Shown here: one piece after another, positions 5,676 to 5,835 of the stretch
How the letters are laid out: each line of letters starts with the position of its first letter
How positions within the stretch are numbered: the stretch's first letter is position 1
Source: CAVSWN01 sp046728115
GTDB taxonomy: Bacteria; Acidobacteriota; Vicinamibacteria; Vicinamibacterales; CAVVIG01
Assembly (NCBI GenBank): GCA_046728115.1
Contig: JBKPDW010000432.1
Span: 1-5,835 of the forward strand
Length of the DNA: 5,835 bases
Direction of reading: 5' to 3'
Notes under the pieces: model-generated
The model's database searches: none
Told to the model about the DNA's origin: nothing
Seen by the model: the letters and a program-made list of their open reading frames with translations, nothing else
Position numbers and translations under genes: made by a program

Positions 5676-5835
5676 CTATCTGGTCAAGTTGACGACCATG
5701 GCCGCGCGACGGTTCAGGCGGCGGGTTTCTTCACGCGAATTGTCGTACTTGGGCCGTTCCTCGCCGTAGCTGACCGTCCGCAGGCGATCCGCCGCGATGC
5801 CGCGGCTGACCAGGTAATCTTTCACGGCGTTCGCG
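5676..5835 (-). CDS. OmpA/Pal-family C-terminal domain, partial
   Basis: The last 52 codons and the TAG stop (5678..5676) of a gene running in from the right edge are present. The peptide begins ANAVKDYLVSRGIAADRL and continues with VSYGEERPKYDNSREETRRL and NRRAAMVVNL. This is the end of an OmpA-like peptidoglycan-binding domain: the helix after the NxxLSxxRA motif, the RLxxxxYGExxP turn, and the terminal NRR whose arginine takes part in binding diaminopimelate in the family. The chain stops soon after this domain, as in peptidoglycan-associated lipoprotein (Pal) of the Tol-Pal envelope complex, but the lipoprotein signal and first half are outside the window. Another OmpA-domain protein cannot be excluded, so no gene symbol is given. 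Confidence 0.9.
   Translation of the reverse strand, partial: ANAVKDYLVSRGIAADRLRTVSYGEERPKYDNSREETRRLNRRAAMVVNLTR

Noticed and set aside
5515..5769. Plus-strand open frame (84 codons) from the spacer into the Pal-like gene
   Set aside because: Its first part simply translates the repeat array and its second part is antisense to the OmpA-like domain.

Overview
The window is a GC-rich bacterial chromosomal segment carrying housekeeping genes. From left to right it holds the possible start of a minus-strand gene at the left edge, aroB (minus), nadB (plus), proS (plus), a gene for a HEAT-repeat-like protein (minus), and the 3' end of an OmpA/Pal-family gene (minus) cut by the right edge. I see no tRNA, rRNA, CRISPR array, insertion sequence or phage gene. 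No stretch longer than 300 bases lacks a gene. The Pal-like gene implies a Gram-negative cell envelope. Base composition, the short archaeal/eukaryotic-style prolyl-tRNA synthetase and the degenerate short tandem repeats between genes would fit Acidobacteriota (for example Vicinamibacteria), but that assignment is an inference and was not tested.

aroB (shikimate pathway, aromatic amino acid precursors) and nadB (first step of NAD synthesis from aspartate) are divergent and share a 151-bp spacer. nadB is followed after 118 bp by proS, which has its own promoter-like element. proS and the HEAT-repeat gene converge, with only 7 bp between their stop codons. The Pal-like gene points at the HEAT-repeat gene from the right, on the same strand, across a 196-bp spacer full of repeats. 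The genes do not form one pathway: this is a set of small, mostly independent core-metabolism and envelope transcription units.

The most unusual content is a set of degenerate 7-bp tandem repeats in at least three sequence families. One family (GGCTGAT / ATCAGCC) lies inside the nadB reading frame, in the linker between the catalytic region and the C-terminal helical domain, arranged as an imperfect inverted repeat. A 16-base piece of it recurs with 15 of 16 matches at the 3' end of the HEAT-repeat gene, where it supplies the last codons and the first base of the stop codon. Two further families (CTYKGTY-like and AATCCCY-like) fill the spacer next to the Pal-like gene, and the second can fold into a hairpin. 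A second theme is that nadB, proS and the HEAT-repeat gene each have a TANNNT hexamer 9 to 11 bases before the start codon and no clear Shine-Dalgarno sequence, which suggests leaderless or near-leaderless transcripts. I found no convincing new multi-gene system.
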